From Burkholderiaceae bacterium (lineage in GTDB: Bacteria > Pseudomonadota > Gammaproteobacteria > Burkholderiales > Burkholderiaceae): a stretch of 64,000 bases of DNA. Position numbers and translations under genes: made by a program. A model generated the notes under the pieces. That model did not search any database. It was not told where the DNA came from and was given only the letters and a program-made list of their open reading frames with translations. Location: the NCBI GenBank assembly GCA_947447945.1, contig CANFLR010000007.1, positions 1-64,000 on the forward strand, given 5' to 3'. The stretch's first letter is position 1; each line of letters starts with the position of its first letter. Positions 40,877 through 50,896 of this stretch are shown one piece after another.

Positions 40877-42102
40877 GTAAAGATAACCGCGATTTATTAG
40901 TCGGATTGGACATTGGTACTTCCAAGGTAGTTGCCTTGGTTGCTGAGTTAGGGGCAGATGGGCAATTTAATGTCGTTGGGGTTGGCCAGACCGCTTCTAA
41001 AGGTTTGAAGAAAGGGGTTGTAGTCAATATTGAAGCAACCGTTCAGTCGATTCAGAAGGCGCTTGAAGAAGCTGAGGTAATGGCTGACCGACAAATTGCC
41101 CAAGTATTTACTGGTATTGCGGGTAATCACATCGTCAGTTTTAACTCCAGTGGCATGGTTGCCATTCGCGATAAAGAGGTTAGTGCTGGTGATGTTGAAC
41201 GTGTCTTGGAAACGGCAAAAGCAATCAATATTCCTACCGATCAACAGATTCTCCATATCCTAGTGCAGGAATTCATTATTGATGGCCAAGAGGATGTACG
41301 CGAACCCATTGGCATGAGTGGTCTGCGCCTAGAGGTGAAGGTGCATATTGTGACTGGTGCGGTAAGTGCTGCGCAAAACATTGTGAAATGTGTCCGTCGT
41401 TGTGGTCTAGAAGTGAATGATTTAATCTTGCAGCCACTCGCATCTAGCCTAGCCGTATTAACGGAAGATGAAAAAGAGTTGGGCGTTGTCTTGGTAGATA
41501 TTGGTGGCGGCACAACTGATATTGCTATTTATTGCCAAGGTTCTATTCGCCATACAGCTGTAATTCCTATTGCTGGTGATCAAATTACTAATGACATTGC
41601 GATGGCATTGCGGACCCCAACGATTGATGCAGAAGATTTAAAAATTCAATACGGCATTGCGCGTCAAGATATGGCAGATCCAACGGCCATGATTGATGTG
41701 CCTGGTGTGGGAGATCGGGATCCGCGTCCCATGTCAAAACAAGCCCTATCTGCTGTGATTGAGCCACGTGTTGAAGAGTTATTCACGCTTGTAAGAGGCG
41801 TCGTCCGTGACTCTGGATATGAAGACATGGTGTCTTCCGGAATTGTATTAACAGGGGGCACAGCCTTGATGCCAGGAATGGTTGAGCTGGCTGAGCAAGT
41901 ATTTTTGCGCCCTACACGTATTGGTACGCCAGAGTATCGCGGTCATTTGCATGAAGTTTTACGCAGCCCCAGATTTTCAACCAGCATCGGCTTATTGATG
42001 GAAGGTCAGGCGCAGTTATTGCGTGGTCGTCGCGTTTCGCAATCCGGTTCTTTGCAGAGTGTGATTTCGCGAATGAAGGAATGGTTTGCAGGAAATTTTT
42101 AA
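40873..42102 (+). CDS. ftsA: Cell division protein FtsA
   Basis: This 409-residue actin-like ATPase tethers FtsZ to the membrane. Motifs: VGLDIGTSKVVALVAELG (phosphate 1), VLVDIGGGTTDIAIY (phosphate 2), GIVLTGGTALMPGMVELA, and a C-terminal amphipathic membrane-targeting helix SRMKEWFAGNF. Starts with ATGA overlapping ftsQ. Confidence 0.97.
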   Translation: MSKDNRDLLVGLDIGTSKVVALVAELGADGQFNVVGVGQTASKGLKKGVVVNIEATVQSIQKALEEAEVMADRQIAQVFTGIAGNHIVSFNSSGMVAIRDKEVSAGDVERVLETAKAINIPTDQQILHILVQEFIIDGQEDVREPIGMSGLRLEVKVHIVTGAVSAAQNIVKCVRRCGLEVNDLILQPLASSLAVLTEDEKELGVVLVDIGGGTTDIAIYCQGSIRHTAVIPIAGDQITNDIAMALRTPTIDAEDLKIQYGIARQDMADPTAMIDVPGVGDRDPRPMSKQALSAVIEPRVEELFTLVRGVVRDSGYEDMVSSGIVLTGGTALMPGMVELAEQVFLRPTRIGTPEYRGHLHEVLRSPRFSTSIGLLMEGQAQLLRGRRVSQSGSLQSVISRMKEWFAGNF

Positions 42103-42151
42103 GTTTTTTTCGTCGTCGTCAATGTAGTCCGTTTTTTACCTAGGAGGGTAT

Positions 42152-43492
42152 ATGGAATTTGAAATGTTAGATCAAGAAACAGCCGGGAAAACCATTATTA
42201 AAGTGGTTGGAGTCGGAGGCGCTGGTGGCAATGCTGTCCAGCACATGATTAAACGCGGAGTAAACGGCGTAGAGTTTATTTGCATGAACACCGATGCTGG
42301 CGCTTTACAGCGTTCAGAGGCATCTGTGAATTTGCAACTAGGCTCTAGCGGGCTCGGAGCTGGTGCTAAGCCAGAAATCGGTGCAGCTTCCGCAGAAGAA
42401 GCACGCACCCGTATCGCAGATGCTTTGCAAGGTGCGCATATGGTCTTTATTACTGCCGGTATGGGTGGCGGCACAGGAACTGGCGCCGCTCCAATTGTTG
42501 CTCAAGTTGCTAAAGAAATGGGTATTTTGACGGTCGGCGTCATCAGCAAGCCATTTGATTTCGAGGGTGTGAAGCGTTTAAAGGTTGCTGAAAATGGCGC
42601 AGCTGAATTAGAGAGTTACGTTGATTCCTTAATCGTAGTGCTCAATGAAAAGCTCTTTGAAGTGATGGGCGAAGATGCTGAGTTTGATAAAGCCTTTGCT
42701 TGTGCTGATGATGTTTTGCATAATGCGGTTTCAGGTATTGCAGAAATCATTAATGTTCAAGGTTTAATTAACGTCGACTTTGAGGATGTGAAGACTGTCA
42801 TGGGTGAGCAGGGCAAGGCCATGATGGGAACGGCAACTGTTTCTGGTATGGACAGGGCGCGTTTAGCAGCTGAGGCTGCGGTTGCATCCCCGTTGCTTGA
42901 AGGCGTTGACCTTTCTGGTGCACGTGGCGTGTTGGTTAACATTACCGCAAGTCGTTCCTTGAAATTATCCGAAACCCGCGAAGTAATGGCCGCCATCCGT
43001 GGGTACGCTGCTGATGACGCAACAGTAATTTTTGGTACGGTCTACGATGAAACCTTGGGCGATGCTTTACGAGTCACGGTGGTTGCCACAGGTTTAAATA
43101 ATCCACATGCACGTCAAAATACTCAGCCAGAAGTTATTTGGAGGCAGGCTACTGGTACTCATGATGCAATGCCAACCATAGCAGATCTCAATAGTTTTGC
43201 TCCCGCCAGTCCTTCTGCTGCAATGAGCAAAGCTGGCTTGGACTCAGCATTTAGTGCCAGCGCAGGATTAGCGTCGACGGGTGCAGGCAGCATGCCTTCG
43301 GTAGCGGCTCAGCCAGCACAAAGCGGTGTTGATTACAGCCAATATGATTTGCCAAGAGTATTTCGTAGTTCACGCGAGGCTGCTCCTACCCCCACATTGG
43401 GTGCGGATAGCTCTCCACAGGCAAAGACCATGTTGGATAAAGGGGCTGATTATTACGAGATTCCAGCCTTTTTACGTAAGCAAGCAGACTAA
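42152..43492 (+). CDS. ftsZ: Cell division GTPase FtsZ
   Basis: This 446-residue tubulin homologue forms the Z ring. It has VVGVGGAGGNAVQHMI, the GTP signature GGGTGTGAAPIVAQVAKE, the T7-loop region with NVDFEDVKTVM, a variable alanine- and serine-rich linker (about 325-430) and the C-terminal partner-binding peptide IPAFLRKQ. AGGAGGG lies six bases before the ATG. An unusual inverted-repeat element follows the stop codon. Confidence 0.98.
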   Translation: MEFEMLDQETAGKTIIKVVGVGGAGGNAVQHMIKRGVNGVEFICMNTDAGALQRSEASVNLQLGSSGLGAGAKPEIGAASAEEARTRIADALQGAHMVFITAGMGGGTGTGAAPIVAQVAKEMGILTVGVISKPFDFEGVKRLKVAENGAAELESYVDSLIVVLNEKLFEVMGEDAEFDKAFACADDVLHNAVSGIAEIINVQGLINVDFEDVKTVMGEQGKAMMGTATVSGMDRARLAAEAAVASPLLEGVDLSGARGVLVNITASRSLKLSETREVMAAIRGYAADDATVIFGTVYDETLGDALRVTVVATGLNNPHARQNTQPEVIWRQATGTHDAMPTIADLNSFAPASPSAAMSKAGLDSAFSASAGLASTGAGSMPSVAAQPAQSGVDYSQYDLPRVFRSSREAAPTPTLGADSSPQAKTMLDKGADYYEIPAFLRKQAD

Positions 43493-43512
43493 CAAACTGC
43501 TCAATACAATAG

Positions 43513-43590
43513 ATAGTTGCAAAATGCCAGCGCGGCGCCCCTCCGGACGACGAATCCCGCGCTAGCGTTGGCATACTTACTCACAACTAT
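43513..43590. repeat. Nested inverted-repeat element between ftsZ and peroxiredoxin
   Basis: Three stacked stems: ATAGTTG (43513) with CAACTAT (43584), ATGCCA (43524) with TGGCAT (43569), and GCGCGG (43530) with CCGCGC (43557). The apical loop is C-rich. A 6-base bulge separates the inner two stems on the 3' side. There is no T run, so it is not a standard terminator. It could be a structured RNA, an mRNA 3' stabiliser or a processing site. Confidence 0.6.
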
Positions 43591-43605
43591 TTCATTGGAG
43601 ATCCT

Positions 43606-44106
43606 ATGATTGCAGTCGGACAAAAATTACCAAACGCTACTCTTTATGAGTTTTTTGACGAAGCGACTGAGGCCTGTGCTGTTGGTCCAAATGCCTTTGA
43701 GGTTGAAAAAGAAGCTGCTGGTAAAAAAATCGTGATCTTTGCTTTACCTGGTGCGTTTACACCAACCTGCTCCGCAAAACATGTCCCTGGATATGTTGAG
43801 CACTTCGATGCCATTAAAGCAAAAGGTGTTGATGAGATTTGGTGCATTTCAGTAAATGATCCATTTGTCATGGGTGCCTGGGGCCGCGATCAAAAAGTCG
43901 GTAAAAAGATCCGTATGTTGGGTGATGGCAGTGCTGAGTTCACGAAAAAGATGGGCACAGAGCTTGATTTAGTCGCACGTGGCTTAGGTATTCGCTCAGA
44001 CCGCTATGCCATGATTGTTGAAAATGGCGTAGTAAAAACCTTAGACCGCGAAGCTCCTGGTAAGTTCGAGGTTAGTGATGCCGCTTCTATATTGAAAAAG
44101 CTTTAA
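43606..44106 (+). CDS. Peroxiredoxin, Prx5/redoxin type
   Basis: This 166-residue thiol peroxidase has peroxidatic Cys55 in ALPGAFTPTCSAKHVPGY, the Prx5-type signature, and WCISVNDPFVMGAWG downstream. It reduces peroxides with glutathione or thioredoxin as reductant. GGAG precedes the ATG. It sits between ftsZ and lpxC, a placement also known in related Burkholderiaceae. Confidence 0.94.
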   Translation: MIAVGQKLPNATLYEFFDEATEACAVGPNAFEVEKEAAGKKIVIFALPGAFTPTCSAKHVPGYVEHFDAIKAKGVDEIWCISVNDPFVMGAWGRDQKVGKKIRMLGDGSAEFTKKMGTELDLVARGLGIRSDRYAMIVENGVVKTLDREAPGKFEVSDAASILKKL

Positions 44107-44131
44107 TCATTTTCTTGAACTGATATAGCTG

Positions 44132-45046
44132 ATGATGAAGCAACGCACTATTGCCACGCCAGTAAAAACGGTTGGGATTGGCTTGCATTCAGGGCGCAAG
44201 GTAACCATTACGATTAAGCCTGCGCCAGTAAATTCGGGCGTTCAATTTGTCAGAGTCGATACACCAGAGCAAGCGGTAATACCTGCTACCGCTCTGGCTG
44301 TATGCGATACCCGCCTGGCATCTGTAATACAAAAAGATGGTGTAAGGGTATCAACCGTTGAACATTTGCTTTCGGCTTGCGCGGGTTTGGGCCTTGATAA
44401 TTTACTCATTGAATTAGATGGTGAAGAAGTGCCCATCATGGATGGAAGCGCAGCTTCGTTTCTGTTCTTAATAGAGTCTGCTGGTATTGCGGAACAAGAT
44501 GCACCGCGTCAATTTGTGGTGATCAAAAAAATGATTGAAGTACGCGATGGGGATAAGCTTGCGCGACTAGAACCATTTTTTGGGTTTAAGTTGGACTTCA
44601 CAATCGATTTCAAGCATCCAGCACTTGATAAAACCGGACAACGTTTTATTGTTGATTTTGCTGAGCATGCCTATCGTAGTGAAATTGGCCGTGCACGTAC
44701 TTTTGGGTTTGCCCATGAAGTTGAAGCTTTGCGAGAGATGGGATTGGCGCGCGGTGGAAGTTTGGATAATGCGATTGTTTTGGATGAGCATCGCATCTTA
44801 AATAACGAAGAGCTACGTTACGAAGATGAATTTGTACGCCACAAAATTTTAGATGCGATTGGCGACCTATATTTGGTTGGGCATCCGATTATTGGGGCAT
44901 ATGTGGCAGAGAAATCGGGCCATGCCTTGAACAATGCGCTGTTGCGTAAGCTTTTGGAAGACCCCAGTTCTTATGAAATTAGCTCTTTTTCAGAAAATAA
45001 AGCTCCACAGGCTTACTCCCAAGAAAGTCAGCCCCTCTTTTTTTGA
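44132..45046 (+). CDS. lpxC: UDP-3-O-acyl-GlcNAc deacetylase LpxC
   Basis: This 304-residue zinc deacetylase commits UDP-GlcNAc to lipid A synthesis. Zinc-site and catalytic landmarks are [12 protein letters not shown] (His78), [32 protein letters not shown] and [19 protein letters not shown]. Two adjacent ATG codons could start it. It closes the dcw region and converges on the DUF721 gene. Confidence 0.97.
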   Translation: MMKQRTIATPVKTVGIGLHSGRKVTITIKPAPVNSGVQFVRVDTPEQAVIPATALAVCDTRLASVIQKDGVRVSTVEHLLSACAGLGLDNLLIELDGEEVPIMDGSAASFLFLIESAGIAEQDAPRQFVVIKKMIEVRDGDKLARLEPFFGFKLDFTIDFKHPALDKTGQRFIVDFAEHAYRSEIGRARTFGFAHEVEALREMGLARGGSLDNAIVLDEHRILNNEELRYEDEFVRHKILDAIGDLYLVGHPIIGAYVAEKSGHALNNALLRKLLEDPSSYEISSFSENKAPQAYSQESQPLFF

Positions 45047-45061
45047 GGGTATTTCACGTTA

Positions 45062-45562
45062 CTAGCCGGCCTTGTTTTTCAGTAGATTTTCAACGGCTTT
45101 GCGTAAGTCAGAGTCAGGCGCCAATTTATCCAATAGACCCTCCCAAGAGCTTCTTGCGGCCTGATTTAAGCCGCGTGGTGGACTGATTTTTTCTTTATCT
45201 CGGGGCTTGACTTCCCAGGTCTGAGCAACTGGCTTTAAGCGCACTTTGATAGCCTTGCAGGTACAGCCTCTTTTGCATAACTCATTGATTAGACTGGGCA
45301 AAACTTGTTGTAGACGACTGGCAATGCTAGAGCTACCCACTAATAAAAAAAGCTCATTTTGACCATCGGCTCGCCACCCAGCCTCAATTTTGGGAGCTAA
45401 ATGACCCAATTCAAGCTCGATTAATGAGAGCTTAAGATGTATTTTGAGTTTTGCTAGATCTTCAGTTTTGGCTAGAATGCCCCCAAGCCCTTCTGAGCCC
45501 CGTAAGTAATCGAGCCATTCATGAGCTAGCTTACTGCGGGGAGGTTTAGGGGCAAAGTTCAT
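45062..45562 (-). CDS. DUF721 family protein, DciA-like
   Basis: This 166-residue protein carries a DUF721 domain: LSLIELELGHLAPKIEAGWR, then LFLLVGSSSIASRLQQVLPSLINELCKRG, with a basic proline-containing tail. DciA proteins of this domain help load the replicative helicase in bacteria lacking DnaC. ATG 45562 is chosen; an in-frame TTG at 45610 would add 16 residues. No clear Shine-Dalgarno precedes either. It is divergent from secA. Confidence 0.75.
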   Translation of the reverse strand: MNFAPKPPRSKLAHEWLDYLRGSEGLGGILAKTEDLAKLKIHLKLSLIELELGHLAPKIEAGWRADGQNELFLLVGSSSIASRLQQVLPSLINELCKRGCTCKAIKVRLKPVAQTWEVKPRDKEKISPPRGLNQAARSSWEGLLDKLAPDSDLRKAVENLLKNKAG

Positions 45563-45616
45563 TAAAAATAAAGGTGTGGGTGATAAACTCAAGGTCTTAA
45601 TTTTCTTCAATATCCC

Positions 45617-48382
45617 ATGGTAATCGGTCTTCTTAAAACCCTGGTCGGCAGTCGTAACGACCGCCTCTTAAAACAGTATCGCAAAGTCGTTTCTAAGGTT
45701 AACGCTTTTGAAGCTAGGCTGCAGACTTTGGATGATGCCGCTCTGCAAGCTAAAACTGCGGAGTTTAAGTCACGCCTCAATGCTGGCGAGTCTTTGGACG
45801 ATCTTGCTCCAGAGGCCTTTGCAGTTGTTCGCGAAGCTAGTAGTCGGGTGATGAAGATGCGCCATTTTGATGCACAGATTATGGGTGGCCTTGCCTTACA
45901 TCAAGGCAAGATCGCTGAGATGGGCACTGGCGAGGGCAAGACTCTCACTGCAACGCTCCCTGTGTATTTAAATGCCCTAGCTGACAAAGGTGTTCATGTT
46001 GTTACGGTGAATGATTACTTGGCTCAGCGTGACGCTGAGTGGATGTCTAAGTTATATAACTTCTTAGGCATGAAAGTAGGCGTGAATCTTTCTCAGATGG
46101 AGCACACCGCCAAGCAAGAAGCTTATGCTGCTGACATTACATACGGCACCAATAATGAATTTGGGTTTGATTACCTGCGCGATAACATGGTTCAAGACTT
46201 GGGCCAACGAGTGCAGCGTGGCTTAGCGTATGCCATCGTCGATGAGGTCGATTCGATTCTGATTGACGAAGCTCGCACCCCTTTAATTATTTCTGGTCAG
46301 GCGGAAGACCATACAGATCTCTACGTCAAGATCAATGCCTTGCCTTCTTATTTAGAGTTGCAAATTGGCGAAGAAAAATCCGATGGTACTGGAGTTGAAA
46401 AGCCTGGTGATTACTGGATTGATGAAAAAACCCAGCAAGTCTATTTGACAGAACAAGGACACGATAAAGCGGAGACGGTGTTGGTTCAGTTGGGCGCTTT
46501 GAATGATGGTGACTCTTTGTATGCGCCACAAAATATTACCTTAATGCACCATGTGTACGCAGCATTGCGCGCACATTCTTTGTATCACCGTGATCAACAG
46601 TACGTTGTGCAAAATAAAGAAGTCATCATTGTTGATGAGTTCACAGGACGGCTAATGCAGGGTCGTCGCTGGTCGGATGGATTGCATCAAGCAGTAGAAG
46701 CTAAAGAAGGCGTTCCCATTCAGAATGAGAATCAAACCTTAGCCACCATCACCTTCCAGAATTTTTTCCGTATGTACGGCAAGTTAGCTGGTATGACGGG
46801 AACGGCAGATACTGAGGCATATGAGTTCAAGGAAATTTATAGTCTTGAAACGGTAGTGATTCCACCGAACCGCATTAGCCAAAGAAAAGATAAACAAGAT
46901 CAGATCTATAAGTCTTCTCGCGAGAGATATGACGCCGTGATTAAAGATATTGCGGATTGCTATCAACGTGGTCAACCAGTGTTGGTTGGCACCACTTCCA
47001 TTGAGAACTCGGAACTGATTTCAGGGCTATTAGATAAGCGTCAATTACCCCATCAGGTTTTGAATGCTAAGCAACACGCTCGCGAGGCGGAGATCATTGC
47101 GCAAGCGGGTCGTCCAAAGATGATCACAATTGCTACCAATATGGCCGGGCGTGGAACGGACATCGTCTTAGGTGGCAATGTGGGCAAGCAATCTTCTTTG
47201 ATTGAGGCAGATGGGTCGATATCAGAGTCAGATAAAGCCGCCAAGATTAAAGTCTTGCAAGATGAGTGGCAGGATATTCATGATCAGGTTCTCGCCGCCG
47301 GTGGTTTACATATTATTGGTACAGAGCGTCATGAGAGTCGCCGGATTGACAATCAGTTAAGAGGTCGTTCGGGGCGTCAAGGTGACCCAGGCTCATCTCG
47401 CTTTTATCTTTCTTTAGATGATCCGCTGCTACGTATTTTTGCTGGTGACCGTTTGCGTGCTGTGATGGAGCGCCTCAAAATGCCTGATGGCGAGCCGATT
47501 GAAGCCGGTATGGTGACACGCTCGATTGAATCTGCTCAGCGCAAGGTGGAAGGCCGTAACTTTGATATTCGTAAGCAGTTGTTAGAGTATGACGACGTTG
47601 CAAATGACCAGCGCAAAGAAACCTATCGCCTGAGGAATGAAGTCCTTGAGAGTCAAGATGTAGGTGATTTGGTTGCCAATTTACGCGAAGATGTTCTTCG
47701 AACCATTAGCTCCCTTTATGTTCCTCTGGAATCTATGGAAGAGCAGTGGGACTTAGTTGGTTTAGAGAAGGCGCTCGCTAGCGATTGGGGTTTGACCGTC
47801 GATCTCAAAACTTGGGTTGAGGGTGCCACCTCGGTTGAGGATGCAGAAATTGTTGAGCGGGTTTTGCAAGCGGCAAAAGATACCTACGATGCTAAGGTAG
47901 AGCTATCTGGACGTGAGTCTTTCGCTGGCTTTGAGCGCTCAGTCCTTTTGTATAGCTTAGATAGTCATTGGCGCGAGCATTTGGCAGCATTAGATCATTT
48001 GCGCCAAGGCATTCATCTGCGAGGTTATGCTCAAAAAGATCCAAAGCAGGAATATCGCCGTGAAGCATTTGAGTTGTATGGTGAGTTACTCAATGTCATT
48101 AAAAATGATGTTGTAAAAAGCATCATGACCGTACAGATCCGTAGTGCCACCGAATTAGATCAAGCTTCTGAGGCAATGAATGAGGATCTTGCCAACATTG
48201 CAGATGTTCAATACCAGCACGCTGATCCTGTTGCAGAAGTTTCTAGTACGGCAGCCAATCGTGTAGCAGATGCCGAATTGACTCCAGCACCAGTGCGTAC
48301 TGGTCCAAAGGTTGGCCGCAATGAGCCTTGTACTTGCGGTAGCGGTAAGAAGTATAAAAACTGCTGTGGCGCTTTAGCCTAA
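45617..48382 (+). CDS. secA: Preprotein translocase ATPase SecA
   Basis: This 921-residue motor drives protein export through SecYEG. Walker A GTGEGKT (103-109), Walker B region [19 protein letters not shown], helicase motif [12 protein letters not shown], and the zinc-binding C-terminal tail [16 protein letters not shown] that contacts SecB and lipids. Length is typical. No secM-like gene precedes it; the DUF721 gene is divergent instead. Two terminator hairpins follow. Confidence 0.98.
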   Translation: MVIGLLKTLVGSRNDRLLKQYRKVVSKVNAFEARLQTLDDAALQAKTAEFKSRLNAGESLDDLAPEAFAVVREASSRVMKMRHFDAQIMGGLALHQGKIAEMGTGEGKTLTATLPVYLNALADKGVHVVTVNDYLAQRDAEWMSKLYNFLGMKVGVNLSQMEHTAKQEAYAADITYGTNNEFGFDYLRDNMVQDLGQRVQRGLAYAIVDEVDSILIDEARTPLIISGQAEDHTDLYVKINALPSYLELQIGEEKSDGTGVEKPGDYWIDEKTQQVYLTEQGHDKAETVLVQLGALNDGDSLYAPQNITLMHHVYAALRAHSLYHRDQQYVVQNKEVIIVDEFTGRLMQGRRWSDGLHQAVEAKEGVPIQNENQTLATITFQNFFRMYGKLAGMTGTADTEAYEFKEIYSLETVVIPPNRISQRKDKQDQIYKSSRERYDAVIKDIADCYQRGQPVLVGTTSIENSELISGLLDKRQLPHQVLNAKQHAREAEIIAQAGRPKMITIATNMAGRGTDIVLGGNVGKQSSLIEADGSISESDKAAKIKVLQDEWQDIHDQVLAAGGLHIIGTERHESRRIDNQLRGRSGRQGDPGSSRFYLSLDDPLLRIFAGDRLRAVMERLKMPDGEPIEAGMVTRSIESAQRKVEGRNFDIRKQLLEYDDVANDQRKETYRLRNEVLESQDVGDLVANLREDVLRTISSLYVPLESMEEQWDLVGLEKALASDWGLTVDLKTWVEGATSVEDAEIVERVLQAAKDTYDAKVELSGRESFAGFERSVLLYSLDSHWREHLAALDHLRQGIHLRGYAQKDPKQEYRREAFELYGELLNVIKNDVVKSIMTVQIRSATELDQASEAMNEDLANIADVQYQHADPVAEVSSTAANRVADAELTPAPVRTGPKVGRNEPCTCGSGKKYKNCCGALA

Positions 48383-48403
48383 CTACTGCAGTTGATCGAT
48401 TGA

Positions 48404-48430
48404 AAAAGGGGCGAGCAGCCCCTTTTGTTT
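48404..48430 (+). terminator. Rho-independent terminator after secA
   Basis: Stem AAAAGGGGC / GCCCCTTTT with a 5-base loop GAGCA, followed by GTTT. It starts 22 bases after the secA stop. Confidence 0.85.
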
Positions 48431-48431
48431 G

Positions 48432-48458
48432 CCCTTAAACCGCAGCTTTAAGGGTTTT
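48432..48458 (+). terminator. Second tandem terminator hairpin
   Basis: Stem CCCTTAAA / TTTAAGGG with loop CCGCAGC and a following TTTT, directly after the first terminator. It adds insulation between secA and the aldehyde oxidoreductase operon. Confidence 0.65.
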
Positions 48459-48541
48459 CCATAGCTATCTAGTCGCTCGCTTATCGCTGATGATCAATGT
48501 TCATATACGAAGCATTGCACTAATAAGCAAAAGGAATCGGC

Positions 48542-49018
48542 ATGCAAAAGTCACTGCACATCAACGCGGATAAATGCACTGGGTGTCTCCAGTGCGAAAT
48601 GGCTTGTAGTTATGAGCACTACGGAGTGTTTAATACTTCGAAGTCGCGTATTAAAGTATTCGAATTTCACGATACAGGCAAAAAAGTTCCTTACACCTGT
48701 ACTCAATGTGCTGAGGCGTGGTGCCTACAAGCTTGTCCTGTAGATGCCATTAGGATGGATGTGGTGACAGGTGCAAAGATCGTTTCGGAAGATACGTGCG
48801 TCGGTTGTAAGGTATGTACGATTTCCTGTCCGTTCGGAACTATTAATTATGTGCAAGATACTGGCAAGGTTCAGAAGTGCGACCTTTGTGGAGGTGATCC
48901 GGCTTGTGCTACAGCATGTCCAACCCAAGCCATCACTTACGTTGATTCAGACTGGACTGGTTTGGATAAGATGCGCGAGTGGGCAGATAAGCTTGGCAAC
49001 CAACATAACGCTAACTAA
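48542..49018 (+). CDS. aorA: Aldehyde oxidoreductase iron-sulfur subunit, AorA-like
   Basis: This 158-residue polyferredoxin-type protein has 16 cysteines in four groups of four: Cys12/15/18/22 in CTGCLQCEMAC, then CTQCAEAWCLQAC, CVGCKVCTISC and CDLCGGDPACATAC. That predicts four [4Fe-4S] clusters. It matches the electron-transfer subunit of bacterial tungsten aldehyde oxidoreductases such as that of Aromatoleum and relates to HycB/DmsB-type ferredoxins. AAGGAATC precedes the ATG. It opens an operon with the catalytic subunit 20 bases downstream. Confidence 0.88.
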   Translation: MQKSLHINADKCTGCLQCEMACSYEHYGVFNTSKSRIKVFEFHDTGKKVPYTCTQCAEAWCLQACPVDAIRMDVVTGAKIVSEDTCVGCKVCTISCPFGTINYVQDTGKVQKCDLCGGDPACATACPTQAITYVDSDWTGLDKMREWADKLGNQHNAN

Positions 49019-49038
49019 CAGAGCACTGGAAAAATATT

Positions 49039-50886
49039 ATGTCATGGGCTGAAAAATTACTGCGCGTTAACTTAAGTTCGGGAACTTGTACATCCGAGCC
49101 TCTCAATATGAAGTGGGCTAAGGAATACTTGGGATCGCGGGGGTTAGCCTCAAAATATTTAGTCGAAGAGTTAGATCCTAAAGTCGACCCTCTTTCGCCG
49201 CAGAATAAAATCATTTGGGCTACCGGTCCCTTGACCGGAACAATGGCGTCGACTGGAGGGCGCTATACCGTAGTGACTAAAGGCCCTCTCACTGGTGCGA
49301 TTGCTTGCTCGAATTCAGGTGGATATTGGGGTGCTGAATTAAAAATGGCTGGCTGGGATATGGTGATTTTTGAAGGTAAGTCACCCAAGCCTGTGTATTT
49401 ATGGATTGAGAATGACAAAGCAGAGTTAATTGATGCTTCTGATCTCTGGGGTAAAACGGTTTGGGAAACCGAGCCTGCAATTAAAACAAAACATCAGGAT
49501 CCGCAAATTCGGGTTTCTTGTATAGGGCGTGCTGGTGAAAATCAAGTTTTATATGCTGCAGTAGTGAATGATTTACATCGCGCCGCCGGCCGCTCAGGTG
49601 TAGGGGCTGTGATGGGCAGCAAAAATCTTAAAGCAATTGCCGTCAGAGGAACTAAGGGCGTTGGTAATCTGAAGGATCCCAAAGCCTTTATGGCCGCAAC
49701 AGTGGCTGCAAAAGCAGTTTTATCCGGTAATGCTGTTACAGGTCAAGGTCTGCCAACGTATGGCACTCAGGTTTTGATGAACGTGATTAATGAGGTTGGT
49801 GGTTTGCCAACCAGAAATCACCGCGATGTTCAGTTCGAAGGGGCTAAGGATATTTCTGCGGAGGCAATGGCAACGCCAAGACATAGTGATGGTAAGGCGC
49901 AACTTGTCACAAACCAAGCATGCTTTGGTTGCACCATTGCCTGTGGCCGTATTTCTAAGATAGATGAGACTCACTTCACTGTAGAGAATAAGCCGCAGTA
50001 CTTTGGCGCATCTGGTGGTTTGGAGTATGAGGCTGCATGGGCGCTTGGGGCTGCCAATGGCGTAAACGATTTAGAGGCATTGCAATATGCCAATATGTTA
50101 TGCAACGAAGATGGCTTTGATCCTATTACCTTCGGTGCAACGGTGGGCGCGGTCATGGAGCTGTATGAAATGGGTATTTTGAAAAAGGAGAAAATTGGTA
50201 TTGAGGCTCCTTTTGGTTCTGCAAAAGCACTTTGTTATTTTGCAGAAATTACTGCTAATGGCACGGGTTTTGGTAAAGAGTTGGGGATGGGGTCTGCGCG
50301 CTTAACTAAGCTATATGGTCAACCGGATTTATCCATGAGTGTGAAGGGTCAAGAGTTTCCAGCCTATGACGGTCGAGTCATCCAAGGTATCGGCTTGGCT
50401 TATGCCACATCGAACCGGGGTGCTTGCCACCTACGCGGTTACACGATTGCCTCTGAGGTTTTAGGAATTCCAGTAAAAACTGAGCCTAGTGAAACTGCAG
50501 GTAAACCTGAGTTGGTTAAGGCTTTCCAAGATGCAACGGCCGCTTTTGACTCTGCAGGTATTTGTATCTTTACCAGCTTTGCCTGGACTTTGGCTGATGT
50601 AGCACCTCAATTGCAGGCTGCTTGCGGTGATGAATTCACGGTTGAAAATCTGACTTTGATTGGTGAGCGCATCTGGAATATGGAGCGTGACTTTAATAAT
50701 CGCGCAGGCTTTACTCATAAAGATGACAAACTTCCAAAACGTTTAATGACTGAGGCAGCGAAGACTGGGCCAGGAAAAGGTTCAGTAAGCGGCTTAGACA
50801 AAATGCTGCCCGAGTATTACAAGATCCGCGGTTGGGATCCTGAGGGTCGCCCAAGCTCAGAAACATTGAAGCGCTTAGGTCTTTGA
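49039..50886 (+). CDS. aorB: Tungsten aldehyde:ferredoxin oxidoreductase, catalytic subunit
   Basis: This 615-residue protein belongs to the AOR family, which binds tungsten (or molybdenum) by two pterins and oxidises aldehydes to acids. The N-terminal pterin-binding domain shows LGSRGLASKYLVEEL, ATGPLTGTMASTGGRYTVV and HRAAGRSGVGAVMGSKNLKAI. The [4Fe-4S] ligands are Cys295, Cys298 and Cys302 (CFGCTIAC), with a likely fourth at Cys463 in RGACHLRGYT. No signal peptide, so cytoplasmic. The flanking polyferredoxin and FAD genes indicate the bacterial three-subunit AorABC form, which can pass electrons to NAD. Confidence 0.92.
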   Translation: MSWAEKLLRVNLSSGTCTSEPLNMKWAKEYLGSRGLASKYLVEELDPKVDPLSPQNKIIWATGPLTGTMASTGGRYTVVTKGPLTGAIACSNSGGYWGAELKMAGWDMVIFEGKSPKPVYLWIENDKAELIDASDLWGKTVWETEPAIKTKHQDPQIRVSCIGRAGENQVLYAAVVNDLHRAAGRSGVGAVMGSKNLKAIAVRGTKGVGNLKDPKAFMAATVAAKAVLSGNAVTGQGLPTYGTQVLMNVINEVGGLPTRNHRDVQFEGAKDISAEAMATPRHSDGKAQLVTNQACFGCTIACGRISKIDETHFTVENKPQYFGASGGLEYEAAWALGAANGVNDLEALQYANMLCNEDGFDPITFGATVGAVMELYEMGILKKEKIGIEAPFGSAKALCYFAEITANGTGFGKELGMGSARLTKLYGQPDLSMSVKGQEFPAYDGRVIQGIGLAYATSNRGACHLRGYTIASEVLGIPVKTEPSETAGKPELVKAFQDATAAFDSAGICIFTSFAWTLADVAPQLQAACGDEFTVENLTLIGERIWNMERDFNNRAGFTHKDDKLPKRLMTEAAKTGPGKGSVSGLDKMLPEYYKIRGWDPEGRPSSETLKRLGL

Positions 50887-50896
50887 GTTGAGCTTG

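Noticed and set aside
45027-45050. CCCTC-T7-GAGGG hairpin at the end of lpxC as a terminator
   Set aside because: The stem is only five base pairs, the loop is all T, and no clean T run follows.
48391-48405. FNR-like half sites near TTGATCGATTGA upstream of the AOR operon
   Set aside because: The right half does not match ATCAA, and the sequence lies before the secA terminators, not at the operon promoter.
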